Below, piece by piece: positions 42,584 to 50,982 of a DNA stretch of 64,000 bases; within the stretch, counting starts at the first letter, position 1, and each line of letters begins with the position of its first letter. Location of the stretch: NCBI RefSeq assembly GCF_026343335.1, contig NZ_JAPELX010000001.1, forward strand, positions 7,812,001 to 7,876,000, in the 5' to 3' direction. The translations under genes were made by a program, and so were the position numbers. Origin of the DNA: Streptomyces sp. NBC_00078 (lineage in GTDB: Bacteria; Actinomycetota; Actinomycetes; Streptomycetales; Streptomycetaceae). Below the pieces are notes generated by a model. It had not been told where the DNA came from. It ran no database searches and saw only the letters and a program-made list of their open reading frames with translations.

Positions 42584-44365
42584 ATGCGGCCCAGGATCAC
42601 CGCGCTTGTGTGGCGCGCCGGACTCGCCCTCGCCCTCGTCTGCGGTATCGGCCTGCTGCCCTGGCTCTCGCGTGCCGACCCGGCGCGCACCGTGCTCAGG
42701 GCGCGTTCGGCCGAACGAGACGCCACTCCCCAGGTGCTGGCCGACATCCGGGCGCAACTCGGCCTGGACGACGGACCGTCGCGATTGCTCGGGCGATGGG
42801 CCGACGGACTGTGGCGCGGGGACGCCGGGCGGTCCTGGATCTCCGGCACCGAGGTCACGCCCGCCGTGCTCCAGGCCCTCGGCGTCTCCCTGCTGCTGAT
42901 GGCGGTGGCCCTCGCCGTCGCGGTCCTCACGGCCGGGCTCGTCTGCGCCCCCACCCTGGCGCGGCAGGGCGGGCGCAGGCGCGCCGGAGGCGGCGGTTCC
43001 GCGGTCCTGGCCGCGCTGCCCGAGTTCCTCACCGCGTCGGTCCTCGCCACCGTCGTCGGCGTACAACTCGGCTGGCTGCCCGCCCTCGGCTGGTACGGGC
43101 CCCGCTGGGCCGTACTGCCGGCGCTCGCCCTCGGTCTGCCCGCCGGGGCCGTGCTCGGGCGGCTCCTCGACGACCTGCTGCCCGGCGCCTTCGCGGAACC
43201 CTGGGCGCTCGCCGCCACCGCCCGCGGACTGCGCCGCCGGACCATCGCCCGCCAGGCCGTACGCCGGTGCGTGCCCGGACTGCTGCCCAACGCCGGGCTG
43301 TTCGTGGTCGGGCTGACCGGCGGATCCGTCGCCGTGGAGCAGATCTTCGACATCCCGGGGCTCGGCCGCACCACCCTCCAGGCCGCCCTCGCCCAGGACC
43401 TGCCGGTCCTGCAGGCCGGAACCCTTCTCCTCGTACTGCTGGCCGCCGCGTCCGCGGCCGCATCCCGACTCGCGGCCCGATGGCTGATCGGACCCGCTGA
43501 ACGCGACGGGACGCTGTCGTCCCTGCACCGGCCACGGTCGCCCGTCCGCGGGATCCAGGTCCTCGCCTACGGTGGCTTGCTGCTCGCCGTCATCGCGCTC
43601 GGCCTGCCCCGCGACCCGCTCGCCCTCGACGCCGGGGTGCGACTCCAACCTCCGTCCTGGACGCACCCGTTCGGCACCGACGCGCTCGGCCGGGACATGC
43701 TCGCCCGGGTCGCCCACGGTGCCCTCGACACCCTCCTGCTCACCCTCGCGATCGGTGCCGTGGCCCTGCTCATCGGCGTACTGCTGGGGCTGTTGCCCCG
43801 TCTGTCCGGGCCCCTGGTCGACACCGTCAATGCCGTCCCACCGGTGCTCGGCGCACTCCTCGTCACCGCCGTCGCGGGCAGCGGACCGGCCACGCCCGCG
43901 CTCGCCGTGAGTGCCGTCGCCTGGGCGCCCCTCGCCGTGCACACCTCCGCGCTGCTGCGGCAGGAACGCGCCGCCCTGCACATCACCGCCACCCGGGGCC
44001 TCGGCGCGGGCCGCCGATACCTGCTCCGCCACGAGCTGCTGCCCGCCGTCCTGCCGCCCGTCACCCGCCACGCCCTGCTGCGCCTGCCCGGCACCGCCCT
44101 CGCGCTCGCCTCGCTCGCCTTCCTCGGTCTGGGCGCTCAGCCGCCCTCCCCGGAATGGGGCCTGCTGCTCGCCGAGAACCAGCCCTACGCCGAACGCGCC
44201 CCCTGGGCGGTCGTCGCCCCCGCCGCCGTCCTCGCCCTGCTCGGCGCGCTGGCGGTCAGCGCGGGCGGGGGAGTGCGACGGCCGAGGCGTCGTACCACCG
44301 AGGGCGCCGGGGCTGCCGAACAGCCTTCGCGTACGGGGGAGTTGGTGGGCCGGGTCGCCGCGTAG
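42584..44365 (+). CDS. Fused DppB-DppC-type ABC transporter permease
   Basis: 593 aa. Residues ~1-295 resemble a DppB permease: ADIRAQLGLDDGPSRLLGRW, then a binding-protein-dependent transport loop with GSVAVEQIFDIPGLGRTTLQ. Residues ~320-575 resemble DppC: HPFGTDALGRDMLARVAHGA (GTDxxGRD), ATRGLGAGRRYLLRHELLPA and LGLGAQPPSPEWGLLLAENQ. Such permeases normally form heterodimers for peptide or nickel uptake; here both halves are one chain. No substrate-binding protein or ATPase gene is adjacent, so partners must be elsewhere or lost. Confidence 0.8.
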   Translation: MRPRITALVWRAGLALALVCGIGLLPWLSRADPARTVLRARSAERDATPQVLADIRAQLGLDDGPSRLLGRWADGLWRGDAGRSWISGTEVTPAVLQALGVSLLLMAVALAVAVLTAGLVCAPTLARQGGRRRAGGGGSAVLAALPEFLTASVLATVVGVQLGWLPALGWYGPRWAVLPALALGLPAGAVLGRLLDDLLPGAFAEPWALAATARGLRRRTIARQAVRRCVPGLLPNAGLFVVGLTGGSVAVEQIFDIPGLGRTTLQAALAQDLPVLQAGTLLLVLLAAASAAASRLAARWLIGPAERDGTLSSLHRPRSPVRGIQVLAYGGLLLAVIALGLPRDPLALDAGVRLQPPSWTHPFGTDALGRDMLARVAHGALDTLLLTLAIGAVALLIGVLLGLLPRLSGPLVDTVNAVPPVLGALLVTAVAGSGPATPALAVSAVAWAPLAVHTSALLRQERAALHITATRGLGAGRRYLLRHELLPAVLPPVTRHALLRLPGTALALASLAFLGLGAQPPSPEWGLLLAENQPYAERAPWAVVAPAAVLALLGALAVSAGGGVRRPRRRTTEGAGAAEQPSRTGELVGRVAA

Positions 44366-44880
44366 CCAGGGGCGCCGTCATGGCGATCGGGGAGTGGGTC
44401 GTCATCGCCAGGTCGGCGGCCGGCATGCTCCTCGGAGTGGCTGGCTGTGGCCGTGTCCCGGCTGGTGTCCGCCGCGAAAACATCCGTGGCGAGCGGGTTG
44501 TTGCCGCGTCGCGCCGCGTTGATGGCCCGCCCTGATGAAGATCCGGGTGAGATCGCCCGGCAGGTGAATCAAACACACGGTGCTGATCGCGTGGGGCGAC
44601 GGAGTGATCGTCGGCGCTCTGGCTCGCGTCGCTTTCCCCGTGGTGTGCGGGATGCGGGGCCGCGTCGAGGACGTGGAGCGGGCGGCGCGGTCACACGGCG
44701 TGGCCGGGCACCGGTGTTGCGGGAGGCGTTGGGCCCCCTCGCCAGCCAGGGCCTACGTGCGGACCGTCGACCTGTTCCTCGCGGGCGGCCCGGGAGCGGC
44801 GAACCGGCTCTACGGGTGTCTCGCCTTCCCGGTGCGGGAGTTCACGGTGTACCGGCCGGAGTCGGCGAGGCGAGGGGTGT
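44366..44880. other. Region without recognised genes after the fused permease
   Basis: 515 bp. Overlapping open frames are present but none has a domain I recognise. Two segments look weakly coding: SAAKTSVASGLLPRRAALMA near 44475-44540, and TVDLFLAGGPGAANRLYGCL near 44760-44830. Both lack starts and are probably remnants or GC-bias artefacts. Confidence 0.35.
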
Positions 44881-45666
44881 TCAGGACGCCACAGGCTCCC
44901 GCTCCGGCAGTGCCGTCTCCCGCTCCAGCATCTCCTCGACCTCGCCCTCCTGGACCCGCGAGGTCCGCCACAGCCACACGACGTCCCGGCCGAACGACCA
45001 CAGGAGCGTGGTCAGCGCCGTGGCGACGACGGCGAAGGTCGCCGTGTGGGGCAGCAGGCCCGAGGCGGCCGTCAGCAGGAAGATGCCCTGGAACGCGGCG
45101 ACCGCCTTGCGAGCCGTGCTCGGCGGCAGCGAGGCGTTCAGCCACGGCCAGACACGGGCCGCGGCGACGAAGCCGTAGCGCATGCCGCCGATGAGCATGA
45201 CCCAGAGGCCGAGATGCATCGACACGTACACACTGAGCACCAGGATCAGGAACGCGTCGACCTCCATGTCGAAACGGGCGCCCAGCGCGGTCGACGTGCC
45301 GGTCCTGCGCGCCACCTTGCCGTCGACACCGTCCAGTATCAGGGCGACCGCCGTCAGGCCGACGAACAGCGTGACCGGCGGGGAACTCTCGAAGGAGTCC
45401 GCGACCAGGGCCGTGACACCGCCGACCAGAGTGGCCCGGCCGAGGGTCACCCGGTTGGCCGGGCCGAAGGAGCGCAACCGGGAGCGGTGCAGTGCCCGGG
45501 AGAGCACGGCCCAGCTTGCGACGGCGAAGACGAGGCCGGTCAGCCACCCCGCCGGTCCCATGCCGATCGCCGTGCCGAGCAGGGCCAGCAACAGGATCTG
45601 AACGCCCGCTCCCACAGCGGTCTCCTGCTGGACCAGCCTTGCGTCGTAAGTGTTGTTCAGGGCCAC
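44881..45666 (-). CDS. CDP-alcohol phosphatidyltransferase family membrane protein
   Basis: 261 aa from GTG 45666 (VALNNTYDARLVQQET), preceded by GGAGGGTGTGCG. About six TM segments. The CDP-alcohol phosphotransferase signature is complete: DGVDGKVARRTGTSTALGAR followed by FDMEVD, i.e. D-x2-D-G-x2-A-R-x8-G-x3-D-x3-D. These enzymes transfer a phosphoalcohol from a CDP-activated donor. It diverges from the BchC-like dehydrogenase gene (109 bp gap) and may belong to the same lipid- or natural-product-related locus extending to 53.6 kb. Confidence 0.87.
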   Translation of the reverse strand: MALNNTYDARLVQQETAVGAGVQILLLALLGTAIGMGPAGWLTGLVFAVASWAVLSRALHRSRLRSFGPANRVTLGRATLVGGVTALVADSFESSPPVTLFVGLTAVALILDGVDGKVARRTGTSTALGARFDMEVDAFLILVLSVYVSMHLGLWVMLIGGMRYGFVAAARVWPWLNASLPPSTARKAVAAFQGIFLLTAASGLLPHTATFAVVATALTTLLWSFGRDVVWLWRTSRVQEGEVEEMLERETALPEREPVAS

Positions 45667-45774
45667 CGCACACCCTCCGGCCGTATGACAGAGTCGATCA
45701 ACGCCGCGCTCTGTGCGCGGCCCGTGCACACCTCGGTACGTGAACAACTTCCAGATGGTTCAGGAGGAGGCCGG

Positions 45775-46758
45775 ATGAACTACATCGCACGCGCGTTCTG
45801 GCTCAGTCGTCAGGGGCACGGTGAGATACGGAGCACCGATCTGCCGGGGCCCGCGGAGGGCGAGGTGCTGGTGCGCTCGCTTTTTTCGGGAGTCAGCCGT
45901 GGCACGGAGACACTCGTCTTCCGCGGCGGCGTCCCCCAGAGCCAGCACGCGGCCATGCGGGCACCGTTCCAGGAGGGCGACTTCCCCGCGCCGGTGAAGT
46001 ACGGCTACCTCAACGTCGGCGTGGTCGAGGAGGGGCCGGCCGAACTGGCCGGCCGGACGGTGTTCTGCCTCTACCCGCACCAGACGCGGTACGTCGTCCC
46101 CGCCGCCGCCGTGACCGTCGTACCGGACACCGTGCCCGCCGAGCGGGCCGTCCTCGCCGGCACCGTCGAGACCGCCGTGAACGCCCTCTGGGACGCGGCG
46201 CCCCTGGTCGGCGACCGGATCGCGGTGGTCGGCGGCGGCATGGTCGGCTGCTCGGTGGCCGCCCTGCTGGCCCGCTTCCCCGGCGTCCGGGTCCAGCTGG
46301 TCGATGCCGACCCCGCCCGCGCGAAGGTCGCCCAGGCCCTCGGTGTCGACTTCGCCCTGCCCGGCGACGCCCTCGACGGACGCGACCTCGTCGTCCACGC
46401 CAGCGCCACCGAACAGGGCCTCGCCCGGTCCCTGGAGCTGCTCAGCGACGAGGGCACCGTCCTCGAACTGAGCTGGTACGGCGACCGGAAGGTCAGCCTC
46501 CCGCTCGGCGAGGCCTTCCACTCCCGTCGGCTGGTCATCCGCAGCAGCCAGGTCGGCACCGTCTCCCCGGCCCGCCGCTCCAGCCGTACGTACGCCGACC
46601 GGCTCGCCCTTGCCCTCGACCTGCTCGCCGACCCCGCGCTCGACGCCCTCGTCACCGGTGAGTGCGCCTTCGATGAACTGCCGGACGTCATGCCGCGTCT
46701 GGCCTCCGGGGAGATCCCGGCGCTGTGCCACCGGGTCAGGTACGAGGACACGGAGTGA
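45775..46758 (+). CDS. BchC-like medium-chain dehydrogenase without catalytic zinc ligands
   Basis: 327 aa, ATG after CAGGAGGAGGCCGG. MDR-superfamily layout: N-terminal GroES-like domain and Rossmann domain with VVGGGMVGCSVAALLA (GxGxxG) at ~152-167. The usual zinc Cys is replaced (LFSGVSRGTETLVFRGG), the pattern seen in BchC-type and other zinc-independent members. It would oxidise an alcohol or reduce a ketone with NAD(P). First gene of the strand leading to the PTPS/glycosyltransferase operon, from which it is now separated by an IS110 element. Confidence 0.8.
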   Translation: MNYIARAFWLSRQGHGEIRSTDLPGPAEGEVLVRSLFSGVSRGTETLVFRGGVPQSQHAAMRAPFQEGDFPAPVKYGYLNVGVVEEGPAELAGRTVFCLYPHQTRYVVPAAAVTVVPDTVPAERAVLAGTVETAVNALWDAAPLVGDRIAVVGGGMVGCSVAALLARFPGVRVQLVDADPARAKVAQALGVDFALPGDALDGRDLVVHASATEQGLARSLELLSDEGTVLELSWYGDRKVSLPLGEAFHSRRLVIRSSQVGTVSPARRSSRTYADRLALALDLLADPALDALVTGECAFDELPDVMPRLASGEIPALCHRVRYEDTE

Positions 46759-47045
46759 CTGAGTCGTTCAATTTGGAACGACTCTCGGGGTTGCGAGGCC
46801 GCCTAATGGGAGCTACGGAGCCGGGGAATGCTCGGGTCCGTAGCCGCCAGCAGGTGAGCACTACCGACGCCGGAAGCATTCGACTTCTGAGGTCAGACCG
46901 TGCCCCTGCTGGTCGGCCGGGAGGCCAGACCGTTGATGGGGTGGCGTGCCCGCCGGGCAGTGGGGCGTGAGCACTGGATCCATTAGGCCGCGTGCCGTGC
47001 CTTCCGCAGGCTGCATGGAGCAAAGCACCTGACCAGGAGGACGAG
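46759..47045 (+). ncRNA. Structured non-coding left region of IS110 element; candidate bridge RNA
   Basis: 287 nt between the dehydrogenase stop and the transposase start with no gene. Hairpins visible: GAGTCGTTC/GAACGACTC (46761-46769 with 46776-46784, perfect 9 bp) and GCTACGGA/TCCGTAGC (46812-46819 with 46837-46844, 17-nt loop). The 9-mer GTGAGCACT occurs twice (about 46855 and 46968). In the IS110 group, the region 5' of the transposase encodes the bridge RNA that pairs with donor and target DNA (established for IS621). That this stretch is such an RNA is inference. Confidence 0.5.
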
Positions 47046-48272
47046 TTGCTGCTGATCGGCGATGACTGGGCCGAAGACCACCACGACGTCGAGGTCCAGG
47101 ACGAGGCAGGCCGAAAACTCGCCGCGGCGAGGCTGCCCGAGGGCGTGGAGGGAATCGCGAAGCTGCACGAGCTCCTGGCCAAGCACGGCGGCGAGGGCCT
47201 GGATGCCGCCGACGTGGTGGTGGGGATCGAGACCGACCGCGGCTCCTGGGTGCAGGCCCTGATCGCCTCCGGCTACCAGGTCTATGCCATCAACCCGCGG
47301 CAGGTCGCCCGGTTCAAGGAACGCTATGCCTCCTCCGGCGCCAAGAGCGACAGGGGCGACGCGCACGCGCTGGCGGACATGGTCCGCATCGACCGGGCCC
47401 AGCTGCGGCCGGTGGCCGGGGACAGCGAGCAGGCGCAGGCCGTCAAGGTCGTCGCCCGCGCCCACCAGACCTTGATCTGGGAACGCGTTCGCACGTTCCA
47501 GCGGCTGCGCAGCACGCTGCGCGAGTACTTCCCCGCCGCCCTGGCCGCCTACGCGAACCTCACACTGACCAGCACGGACGCCCTGGAACTGCTGATCAAG
47601 GCCCCTACCCCGGCGGCCGGGGCGAAGTTGACCCGTGCCCAGATCACCGCCGTTCTGGCCCGTGCCCGCCGGCGCAACCGGGACGCGAAAGCGGCCACGA
47701 TCCAGGCCGCGCTGCGCGAACGGCAGCTGGGCCTGCCCGAGCCGGTCACGACCGCCTACGCGGCCACCGTCACCGCTCACGCGAAGCTGCTGATCGCCCT
47801 GAACGAGCAGATAGCCGACCTGGAAGGGCAGGTGAGGGCCCATTTTCTCAAGCACCCAGACGCTGAGATCTACCTCTCGATGCCCGGCATCGCGGAGATC
47901 ACCGGCGCCCGGGTGCTCGCCGAGTTCGGGGACGACCCCACCCGCTACGCGTCCGCCAAAGCCCGCAAGAACTACGCCGGCACCAGCCCCATCACCCGGG
48001 CCTCCGGCAAGAGCCATACCGTCCAGGCCCGATACGTCCGCAACAACCGGCTCGCCGATGCGTTGCAGACCCAGGCGTTCTCCGCCCTGCGCGCCTCGCC
48101 CGGCGCCCGCCACTACTACGACAAACAACGCGCCCGCGAGGCCGGTTACAACCCGGCCCTGCGGCAGCTCGGCAACCGCCTCGTCGGCATCCTCCACGGA
48201 TGCCTCAAGACCCGAACCCTCTACGACGAAGCGACCGCCTGGTCGCACCACGCCCACACCCCTGCCGCTTGA
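47046..48272 (+). CDS. IS110-family DEDD transposase
   Basis: 408 aa from TTG 47046, placed 5 bp after a perfect AGGAGG; a GTG at 46992 gives 18 extra residues without family similarity. N-terminal RuvC-like DEDD domain: LLIGDDWAEDHHDVEVQDEA, GIETDRGSW and AKSDRGDAHALADM. A central helical segment follows. The C-terminal transposase_20 domain has YLSMPGIAEITGARVLAEFG and the catalytic-Ser region AGTSPITRASGKS. No frameshift or missing residue seen, so it is probably active. Confidence 0.92.
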   Translation: MLLIGDDWAEDHHDVEVQDEAGRKLAAARLPEGVEGIAKLHELLAKHGGEGLDAADVVVGIETDRGSWVQALIASGYQVYAINPRQVARFKERYASSGAKSDRGDAHALADMVRIDRAQLRPVAGDSEQAQAVKVVARAHQTLIWERVRTFQRLRSTLREYFPAALAAYANLTLTSTDALELLIKAPTPAAGAKLTRAQITAVLARARRRNRDAKAATIQAALRERQLGLPEPVTTAYAATVTAHAKLLIALNEQIADLEGQVRAHFLKHPDAEIYLSMPGIAEITGARVLAEFGDDPTRYASAKARKNYAGTSPITRASGKSHTVQARYVRNNRLADALQTQAFSALRASPGARHYYDKQRAREAGYNPALRQLGNRLVGILHGCLKTRTLYDEATAWSHHAHTPAA

Positions 48273-48413
48273 CACCAAACGACATGGGGTGTCTGACCTG
48301 AGAAAAGAGTGGAGGGCGGTTGAACGCGGGAAACCGAAGAGCCGTATTACCAAGGCATCCCCCGGCGGCCAACGGCCGGGGGGCCAGACGTGCCGCACCT
48401 GGAGGGTCGTCCG

Positions 48414-48812
48414 TTGTTCAGTGTCACCGTCCGCGATCACATCATGATCGCCCACAGCTTCCGCGGCGAGGTCTTCGGACCCGCGCAGCGTCTGCACGGA
48501 GCGACGTTCCTGGTGGACGCCACATTCCGGCGCGAGCAGCTGGACGACGACAACATCGTCGTCGACATCGGACTCGCCACGCAGGAACTGGGCGCCGTGG
48601 TCAGCGAGCTGAACTACAAAAACCTCGACGACGAGCCCGACTTCGCCGGAGTCAACACCTCCACGGAGTTCCTGGCCAAGGTCATCGCCGACCGGCTCGC
48701 AGAGCGGATCGGGAAGGGCGCGCTCGGCGAGGGCGCCAGGGGCATCGCGGCGATCGCCGTGACCCTGCACGAGTCGCACATCGCCTGGGCGAGTTACGAG
48801 CGTGCCCTGTGA
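48414..48812 (+). CDS. 6-pyruvoyl-tetrahydropterin synthase/QueD homologue lacking key active-site residues
   Basis: 132 aa from TTG 48414 (LFSVTVRDHIMIAHSFRG), 8 nt after GGAGGG; a GTG at 48390 is possible. The T-fold is clear (VDATFRREQLDDDNIVVDIG, LNYKNLDDEPDF, NTSTEFLAKVIADRL, HESHIAWASYE). In PTPS/QueD the sequence C-x3-H-G-H supplies the catalytic Cys and two zinc histidines. Here it reads GPAQRLHGATF: no Cys, and the second His is Ala. The first zinc His (IAHSF) remains. Likely altered chemistry on a pterin- or pyrimidine-like substrate. Overlaps the next gene by 4 bp. Confidence 0.82.
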   Translation: MFSVTVRDHIMIAHSFRGEVFGPAQRLHGATFLVDATFRREQLDDDNIVVDIGLATQELGAVVSELNYKNLDDEPDFAGVNTSTEFLAKVIADRLAERIGKGALGEGARGIAAIAVTLHESHIAWASYERAL

Positions 48813-49999
48813 CCGACGTGACCCTGGAGAAGGTGGAGCAGCCGGCGCTCGGCCACGTGCACATCAAGCACTCCGCCCTGAAGAACGCCGAGATCATCCC
48901 CATGTCCCTGCGCTCCGTGCACTTCGTCCTGCCGGGCGGTGTCGACGACCCGGCCGCGCCGAGCGGCGGCAACGCCTACGACCGGCGGGTGAGCCTGGAT
49001 CTGCCCGGCTTCGGCTGGCAGGTCCACCGGCACGCGGTGGCCGGCGAGTGGCCCCGGCCGGGAGCGGCGGCCCGGGCGGAACTCGCCCGTACGCTGCGGG
49101 AGTTCCCGGACGGAACGGTCGTCATGCTGGACGGGATCGTCGCCTGTGGCGTCCCGGAGATCGTCGTCCCGGAGGCCGAGCGGCTGCGCCTCGCGGTCCT
49201 GGTGCACCTTTCGCTCGGCGACGAGACGGGTCTCGAACCCGCCGTGGCCGCCGAGCTGGACGCCAAGGAGCGCGACGTGCTGCGGGCCGTGCCCGCCGTG
49301 ATCGCCACCAGCGACTGGGCGGTGCGCCGCCTGGTCGCCCACCACGGCCTCGCCCCCGAGCGGGTCCATGTCGCCGCCCCCGGCGCCGACATCGCGCCCC
49401 TCGCCTCCGGCACCGACGGCGTCTCCCGCCTGCTGTGCGTGGCCGCGGTGACCCCGCGCAAGGGGCAGCACCGGCTGGTGCAGGCGCTGGCCGCGGCGAG
49501 GGACCTGCCGTGGAGCTGCGTGTGCGTCGGCGGACTCGGGCACGACCCCGAATACGTGGCCCGTCTGCGGCTGCTGATCAAGGAGCACGGTCTGCAGGAC
49601 CGCATCGAGCTCGCGGGCCCGAAGGCCGGCGCCGAGCTCGACGCCAGCTACAACACCGCCGACCTGATGGTCCTCACCTCGTACGCGGAGACGTACGGGA
49701 TGGCGGTGACGGAGGCCCTCGCGCGCGGTATCCCCGTGCTGGCCACCGATGTCGGCGGCCTCCCGGAGGCGGTGGGGCGCGCCCCCGACGGCGGCGTCCC
49801 CGGCATCCTCGTCCCGCCGGAGGACCCCGCTGCCCTCGCCGCCGAACTGCGCGGCTGGTTCGGCGAGGCCGATGTACGACGCCGGCTGAAGGCCGCCGCC
49901 CGGGGCCGACGGGCCGCCCTGGACGGTTGGGCGACCACGGCCCGAAGCCTCGCCGGAGTACTGGGCCGGCTGCCGAGTGAACCCCGGAGGGCGGCATGA
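48809..49999 (+). CDS. GT4-family glycosyltransferase
   Basis: 396 aa using the GTG that overlaps the PTPS stop (GTGA); an internal ATG at 48902 (MSLRSVHFVLPGG) is where the GT domain starts. GT-B fold: N-terminal half FVLPGGVDDPAAPSGGNAYD and a hinge with ATSDWAVRRLV; C-terminal nucleotide-binding half LLCVAAVTPRKGQHRLVQAL, LAGPKAG and the E-x7-E motif SYAETYGMAVTEALARGIPV, then GGLPEAVG. A retaining transferase using a nucleotide sugar. It sits between the PTPS homologue and a methyltransferase, implying a glycosylated product. Confidence 0.9.
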   Translation: MTDVTLEKVEQPALGHVHIKHSALKNAEIIPMSLRSVHFVLPGGVDDPAAPSGGNAYDRRVSLDLPGFGWQVHRHAVAGEWPRPGAAARAELARTLREFPDGTVVMLDGIVACGVPEIVVPEAERLRLAVLVHLSLGDETGLEPAVAAELDAKERDVLRAVPAVIATSDWAVRRLVAHHGLAPERVHVAAPGADIAPLASGTDGVSRLLCVAAVTPRKGQHRLVQALAAARDLPWSCVCVGGLGHDPEYVARLRLLIKEHGLQDRIELAGPKAGAELDASYNTADLMVLTSYAETYGMAVTEALARGIPVLATDVGGLPEAVGRAPDGGVPGILVPPEDPAALAAELRGWFGEADVRRRLKAAARGRRAALDGWATTARSLAGVLGRLPSEPRRAA

Positions 50000-50982
50000 A
50001 CAGGACCGTACAGATCGGTGAGAAGATCCCGGCACAGTCCGGGCCCAGGGAGGACGCCGTGCCCGTGGACTCCGTGATTCCCGGCGCCGGCCCCGCCGCC
50101 CCGGGCTCCGGCGAGCGCGCCACCGTACGGCTGCGGGACACCGGGCCGCAGGAGCCGCCCCGTTACGCGCCCGAGTGGCTCGAACTGCGCGAACCGGCCG
50201 ACGCCGCCGGGCGGGCGCACGAGCTGCTCGACCCGCTGCGGATCCGGCTGGCCAACCTGCCGGGCAAGGCCGGGTTCGTCATCCACGACCTGGGCTGCGG
50301 CACCGGTTCGATGGGCCGGTGGCTCGCGCCCCGCCTGGACGGTGCCCAGCACTGGATCCTGCACGACCGCGACCCCTACCTCCTGCACTTCGCGGCCGTC
50401 GCCTCGCCGCGCTCCGCCGCCGACGGCAGCCGGGTCACCGTGGAGACCCGCCGCGGCGACGTCGCCCGGCTCACCCCGGACGGCCTGGCCGGCGCCTCCC
50501 TGGTGACAGCCTCCGCGCTCCTCGACGTCCTCACCCGCGAGGAGATCGAGACCCTCGCCGACGCCTGCACCGGGGCCGGCTGCCCGGCCCTGCTGACGCT
50601 CTCGGTCGCCGGACGGGTCGAGCTCACCCCGTCCGACCCGATGGACGCGGAGATCACCGACGCGTTCAACGCCCACCAGCGCCGGGACGGCATGCTCGGC
50701 CCGGACGCGATCACGGTGGCGTGCGAGGCGTTCTCGGAGCGGGGCGCGACGGTACGGGTCGACCCGAGCCCCTGGCGGCTCGGCCCCGGCGAGGCCGCGC
50801 TGACCGCCCAGTGGCTGCGCGGATGGGTCGGCGCCGCGGTCGAGGAGCGCCCCGAGCTGAAGGCACGTGCAGAACGGTATCTGCAGGAGCGCCTGGCGGC
50901 CTGTGAGGCAGGCGAGCTGCGCGTCACGGTCCACCACGGCGACCTGCTGGCGCTGTCCCGGCCGACGGACGGGGCGTCATGA
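49996..50982 (+). CDS. Class I SAM-dependent methyltransferase
   Basis: 328 aa, ATGA overlap with the glycosyltransferase gene. A disordered ~50-residue N-terminus is followed by YAPEWLELREPADAAGRAHE and SAM motif I FVIHDLGCGTGSMGRWLAPR at ~92-111, motif II acid in LHDRDPYLL, and RRGDVARL. The C-terminal half has ALTAQWLRGWVGAAVEERPE. Methylates an unknown metabolite in the same pathway. 4-bp overlaps at both ends show a single translationally coupled operon. Confidence 0.85.
   Translation: MNRTVQIGEKIPAQSGPREDAVPVDSVIPGAGPAAPGSGERATVRLRDTGPQEPPRYAPEWLELREPADAAGRAHELLDPLRIRLANLPGKAGFVIHDLGCGTGSMGRWLAPRLDGAQHWILHDRDPYLLHFAAVASPRSAADGSRVTVETRRGDVARLTPDGLAGASLVTASALLDVLTREEIETLADACTGAGCPALLTLSVAGRVELTPSDPMDAEITDAFNAHQRRDGMLGPDAITVACEAFSERGATVRVDPSPWRLGPGEAALTAQWLRGWVGAAVEERPELKARAERYLQERLAACEAGELRVTVHHGDLLALSRPTDGAS

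Larger units (their letters stand above)
46759..48340 (+). mobile_element. IS110-family insertion sequence (approximate limits)
   Basis: One intact DEDD transposase gene (47046-48272) with a ~290-nt structured 5' non-coding region and a short 3' end. IS110 elements usually lack terminal inverted repeats and make little or no target duplication, so the ends cannot be fixed by eye. The limits given run from the dehydrogenase stop to roughly 70 bp after the transposase. The element splits the dehydrogenase gene from the PTPS gene within one functional cluster. Confidence 0.75.

Noticed and set aside
46992..47045. GTG at 46992 as the transposase start
   Set aside because: Perfect AGGAGG five bases ahead of TTG 47046, where family similarity starts, fits much better.
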